Shown in pieces: positions 7,160 to 9,049 of a stretch of 9,049 nucleotides of DNA. The notes beneath the pieces are model-generated. The model was given only the letters and a program-made list of their open reading frames with translations, ran no database searches and had not been told where the DNA came from. A program made the position numbers and the translations under genes. The stretch is from Nitrososphaeria archaeon (GTDB taxonomy: Archaea; Thermoproteota; Nitrososphaeria; JACIWG01), in the NCBI GenBank assembly GCA_029776125.1, contig JARVJS010000154.1:1-9049 (forward strand). Reading direction: 5' to 3'. Within the stretch, counting starts at the first letter, position 1. Every line of letters begins with the position of its first letter.

Positions 7160-7432
7160 GTTCTCATGCGAATAATGTGCACTATCCCTCACTCTTCATG
7201 ATAAAGGAGGTGGAGGTTATAGCAGTATGCGACCTTAACCAAGATAGGCTTAAAGCGACAGCCAAAAAATACTCTACCAAACCAGTATACCGATTATCGA
7301 AGGATGTTGGAGAAGGAGGAACTGGACGTCGTATATCTTTTTCGTACTTGCTTAAATGGTTGAAACATGCTTATAGAGAAGATTTTGCGCGCTAAAGCTC
7401 TAGAAGGACTCGTCGTTTCCGCATATTCATTG
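7156..7432 (+). pseudogene. Gfo/Idh/MocA-family oxidoreductase fragment (N-terminal NAD-binding part, broken)
   Basis: The family comprises NAD(P)-dependent sugar and inositol dehydrogenases. The fragment opens inside the Rossmann fold with AGSHANNVHYPSLF, lacking the first strand and the usual GxGxxG start. It continues with EVEVIAVCDLNQDRLKATA (the strand ending in D and the next helix) and KKYSTKPVYR. It then shifts at about 7295 to the frame reading YRRMLEKEELDVVYLF, matching the family's ELDAVYI-type strand. After a TGA at 7361 the same frame gives MLIEKILRAKALEG, the decayed counterpart of the HVLVEKPLA motif. The C-terminal domain is absent and nothing recognisable follows up to the MNT remnant. 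A frameshift, a stop, a missing segment before MLIEK and loss of both ends make function very unlikely. Confidence 0.7.
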
Positions 7433-7591
7433 CCAGTGACATTATTTTATTGTTTTAAAACCTCCCTGCCCACGAGTACTTCGTCCGTCAATTCACTATG
7501 TATTCCTACTTAACTCAGAACCCAGATTCTGTCATGCCGGTTCGACATCCGCTCCTAAGCACACACACTATAATTCTCCCGTTCAAAAATT

Positions 7592-7912
7592 TTAGCATCT
7601 GTCCGTTCCAAGCCTCTTCTTAAGCACGCTGTCCACGTAAACGTTTGTCAAGTCAGTTTCCCCAAGTATTTTCAAGTACGTTTCCCTCTCCCATTTCCTC
7701 CTTAACTCCTCATCCTCTGAGTAAATCACTCTGCCCTCTTTGAAAACCCTCGCTATTAAGATCGTATCCGCCTTATTCAACGCCACGATATCAACCTTAT
7801 CCGCCGGAATTCTGAGGTTTTCAGCAACATCCACCCCAAGCGTTATTTCATCTAACACAGTAACATTATTGTTTCTAAAGAACACAGCATATGGCTTATC
7901 AACATTTGTTAT
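7592..7912 (-). pseudogene. N-terminally truncated minimal nucleotidyltransferase (MNT-type)
   Basis: The readable part is VDKPYAVFFRNNNVTVLDEI, then PADKVDIVALNKADTILIAR, VFKEGRVIYSEDEELRRK and about 30 more residues. This matches the second half of MNT proteins, where a VDxxxLNxA strand and helix are followed by a VLREGRxLY element. The catalytic GSxARG...SDxD start is missing: only NVDKPYAVFF, which may be a decayed SDVDxAVFF, is left, and a TAA at 7913-7915 closes the frame upstream. Possible starts are GTG 7883-7885 or none. MNT proteins normally neutralise HEPN toxins (MntA-HepT pairs), sometimes by AMPylation. Without the active site this copy should be inactive, and no HEPN gene sits beside it, the only one in the window being 5.5 kb away. 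Confidence 0.6.
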
Positions 7913-7999
7913 TTACTGATGGGATAAGCAACTAAAGTACCTACCTAGCTTCAGGTTAAAATAGAAGCTCTTTTTGCTAGCTTGTCGCTTAAGGTTGTA

Positions 8000-8040
8000 A
8001 CTGTTTAAAGTGTAGCATGACTAACACTGTTTAGCATGTA
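8000..8040 (+). repeat. Short imperfect direct repeat and hairpin in the spacer
   Basis: ACTGTTTAAAGTGTAGCATG at 8000-8019 is followed by the shorter ACTGTTTAGCATG at about 8026-8038. The first copy also forms a bulged hairpin, GTGTAG with CTAACAC. The rest of 7913-8087 shows no coding potential. Confidence 0.4.
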
Positions 8041-8053
8041 ATTGCCTTCAGAG

Positions 8054-8060
8054 TTTTTTT
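8054..8060 (+). terminator. T7 tract, possible transcription stop
   Basis: Seven consecutive T, then CATTTT, form an archaeal-type oligo-T stop for any plus-strand transcript arriving from the left. It lies just before the first hairpin copy and would isolate the downstream RNA gene. Confidence 0.3.
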
Positions 8061-8087
8061 CATTTTATCTCATACCTCGCAAGAAGA

Positions 8088-8112
8088 CCCCATGCGTAAG
8101 CGTGAGGATGAA
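8088..8112 (+). repeat. Hairpin copy 1, related to the terminal hairpin 300 bp downstream
   Basis: CATGC-GTAA-GCGTG forms a five-pair stem with a GTAA loop (8091-8104), extended by CC/GG with one mismatch. It is followed by GAGGATGAATTGCG. Over 25 bases it matches 8388-8412 at 21 positions. The form resembles the subterminal hairpin at the right end of IS200/IS605 elements and may be the end of an older insertion. Confidence 0.6.
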
Positions 8113-8119
8113 TTGCGTT

Positions 8120-8131
8120 AAACTTAAATAC
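8120..8131 (+). promoter_or_regulatory. Candidate promoter of the structured RNA
   Basis: TTAAACTTAAATAC contains an A-rich BRE-like stretch and a TATA-like CTTAAATA at 8123-8130. A start about 26 nt downstream falls at about 8153, exactly where the first stable hairpin (GACGC-TTCG-GCGTT) begins. Confidence 0.45.
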
Positions 8132-8150
8132 TCCTAATGCTTAAGTGTTT

Positions 8151-8417
8151 TTGACGCTTCGGCGTTGAGAGGTCTTGGAGCTATATGCTCCTTGACGGGG
8201 TGCGACTGGAGTGAACCAGTCACTCTGTGACTGCGCCCATAAGCCTCCGCTCCGCTTCAATGCGGAGTAAGCTCGTGGAGTGTTGGTCGGTGACCGTGAA
8301 AGCTCCATGAGTAAGTAAAGGAGGCAACCTCGCAAGCTTCCATGAAACACCGCTCTCGTGAGAGACGGGTTGAACGAAACTTGGAAGCCCCATCCGTAAG
8401 GGTGGGGAGGAAGTCAC
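8151..8417 (+). ncRNA. Densely structured RNA, possibly a TnpB-linked omega-RNA / IS200-IS605 right-end remnant
   Basis: No frame is open, but the sequence folds almost throughout. Stems seen are: 8153-8157/8162-8166 with a TTCG tetraloop; 8177-8181/8187-8191; an outer stem 8198-8203/8233-8238 enclosing 8204-8209/8216-8221; 8250-8255/8262-8267; 8276-8280/8303-8307 enclosing 8285-8288/8292-8295; 8321-8324/8328-8331; a seven-pair stem 8336-8342/8382-8388 enclosing 8350-8356/8361-8368; and the terminal stem 8388-8395/8400-8407. The terminal hairpin plus GGAGGAAGTCAC resembles right ends of IS200/IS605 elements carrying TnpB guide RNAs. A broken reading NETWKPHP, stop, GWGGSH near the end is like TnpB C-termini, but no tnpB body is present. 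It is therefore a stand-alone omega-RNA, a miniature element, or an unrelated novel RNA. Strand is set by the promoter and the terminal-hairpin layout. Confidence 0.5.
8388..8412 (+). repeat. Hairpin copy 2, terminal hairpin of the structured element
   Basis: CCCCATCC-GTAA-GGGTGGGG is an eight-pair stem with one T-G pair and the same GTAA loop as copy 1. The G-C pair at 8094/8101 of copy 1 is C-G at 8394/8401 here, and a C/A mismatch at 8090/8105 is a C-G pair here. Both copies are followed by GGA and GAA at equivalent positions. Confidence 0.65.
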
Positions 8418-8452
8418 GTAGACATAATCAAGAAAGATCAAGCACACTTTAA

Positions 8453-9049
8453 CTATTCTTTTGATAATAGAGCAGCTATTGCTTCTCCAAGTGGGAATAC
8501 TTTTCCATCATTAAAGTCTTGTACTCCACTTTCTCCTATGTTTATGAAGGAAACAAATGGAGTAGGAGCGTCTAAAGCCTTTTCAAGAATTACTGCTTTT
8601 GTAATGTTACTTATATTTGTTGGAGATATCCTTATTATTGATTTTGCCATATACGCTAAATGCTGTCCTCCTATGAAGCCATAGCCTATAGCTCCAAATG
8701 CACCTTCAATGTCTTCTATTGGTTTTCCAGCCTTAGCATTGCTTAACAATTCTTCTTTTTCTTTTAAACCAATTTTTTCACCAATTCCACTTTTAGTCCA
8801 AGTAGTTACTAAAACTACAGCTTCATACGAACTTGCAATTTTAAGTAGTGAGTTTATCTCTACTGATAACTTTCCTTGTAATTCTCTTGCCTTAGTTGCA
8901 AGGTAAGCCATAGGAACTTCAAGCAGCTGTGAATGGTAGTATGCAACCATAGAATCAACTATGATTACCTTTGGGCTCCAATCATTACTTTCAATATCTT
9001 CATCTAACGTCTTCGTTATGATTTTATGTTGTTCAGCCATAGAAGTTGC
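8453..9049 (-). CDS. RadA/RecA-family ATPase paralogue (C-terminal 198 residues, 5' end beyond right edge)
   Basis: Archaeal RadA paralogues assist or modulate RadA strand exchange in recombinational repair. The visible part starts within the RecA fold: ATSMAEQHKIITKTL corresponds to the ARAxNSDHQ region of RadA. Walker B follows in KVIIVDSMVAYY (D32 of the fragment), then ATKARELQGKLSVEINSLL (the RadA AERQQKLNxHLxxLL helix), EAVVLVTTWTKS, and GGQHLAYMAKSIIRI, equivalent to RadA GGHxLAHxxTxRxxLRK. The protein ends SKE. The ATG at 9038-9040 is internal, because the frame stays open to the window edge and the Walker A region must lie beyond it. The insertion around GLKEKEELLSNAKAGKPIED is unlike canonical RadA and points to a paralogue of the aRadC kind. 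The gene is very AT-rich (about 30% GC in a sampled line). It ends 36 bp from the terminal hairpin of the structured element. Confidence 0.85.
   Translation of the reverse strand, partial: ATSMAEQHKIITKTLDEDIESNDWSPKVIIVDSMVAYYHSQLLEVPMAYLATKARELQGKLSVEINSLLKIASSYEAVVLVTTWTKSGIGEKIGLKEKEELLSNAKAGKPIEDIEGAFGAIGYGFIGGQHLAYMAKSIIRISPTNISNITKAVILEKALDAPTPFVSFINIGESGVQDFNDGKVFPLGEAIAALLSKE

Noticed and set aside
7177..7395. A 72-codon plus-strand ORF as an intact small gene
   Set aside because: Its first half matches a Gfo/Idh/MocA oxidoreductase but its second half is out of frame with the family reading, which continues in another frame. It is part of a pseudogene.
8151..8417. RNase P RNA, SRP RNA, tRNA or rRNA identity for the structured region
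   Set aside because: The conserved RNase P cores (GAGGAAAGTC near the 5' end and ACAGAA near the 3' end), the SRP helix 8 motif, tRNA T-loop and rRNA sequences were not found in the right order or position. The IS200/IS605-like terminal hairpin fits better.
8141..8447. Minus-strand ORFs of 69 and 75 codons across the hairpin region
   Set aside because: They overlap each other in different frames, follow the GC-rich palindromes, resemble no family and have no ribosome binding site; they are by-products of a structured region.
1..9049. CRISPR array
   Set aside because: No regularly spaced repeats of 24-37 bp with unique spacers; the only long direct repeat is the two-copy 23-bp hsdS tail.

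Overview
The window looks like chromosomal DNA from a thermophilic archaeon, most likely a member of the Thermoproteota (crenarchaea). Supporting signs are archaeal TATA-like boxes (TTTATATA type) 25-50 nt upstream of starts, GGTG-type ribosome binding sites, heavy use of AGG/AGA for arginine, and a RadA-family recombinase paralogue. No species assignment is possible from the sequence alone.

Region 1 (1-4838, minus strand) is a Type I restriction-modification operon in the order hsdM, hsdS, HEPN-domain gene, hsdR. HsdM (512 aa) and HsdS (390 aa) are complete. HsdR runs off the left edge after 410 codons, just before its DEAD/DEAH box. HsdM2-HsdS would methylate and recognise the target, and HsdR would add the nuclease/translocase. 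The extra gene is a 277-aa split HEPN-domain protein. It has its own candidate promoter and ribosome binding site, a perfect 23-bp copy of the hsdS 3' end just upstream, and an 8-nt overlap with hsdR. It is the best candidate for an under-described function: an RNase-type or regulatory accessory built into a restriction operon. Base composition is mosaic: hsdR and the 5' two thirds of hsdM are GC-rich, while the hsdM 3' end, the hsdS target domains and the HEPN gene are AT-rich.

Region 2 (4839-6456) is a divergent promoter region and a 452-aa plus-strand rhomboid-type intramembrane serine protease. It has an intact Ser/His dyad and a roughly 150-residue extracytoplasmic N-terminal domain.

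Region 3 (6457-7912) is a graveyard of broken genes: an unknown, beta-rich-looking protein with two compensating frameshifts; the tail of an unrecognised minus-strand gene; an N-terminal fragment of a Gfo/Idh/MocA oxidoreductase with a frameshift and a stop; and a minimal nucleotidyltransferase (MNT) lacking its catalytic N-terminus.

Region 4 (7913-8452) has no credible ORF. It does hold a promoter-like box followed by about 265 bp of GC-rich, densely hairpinned sequence. That sequence ends in a CCCC..GTAA..GGGG hairpin and a GGAGGAAGTCAC tail, resembling the right end / omega-RNA (reRNA) region of IS200/IS605 TnpB elements. A second copy of the terminal hairpin lies exactly 300 bp upstream and carries a compensatory base-pair change, so this is probably a structured RNA or a TnpB-derived miniature element without its protein.

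Region 5 (8453-9049, minus strand) is the 3' part of an AT-rich RadA/RecA-family paralogue that continues beyond the right edge.
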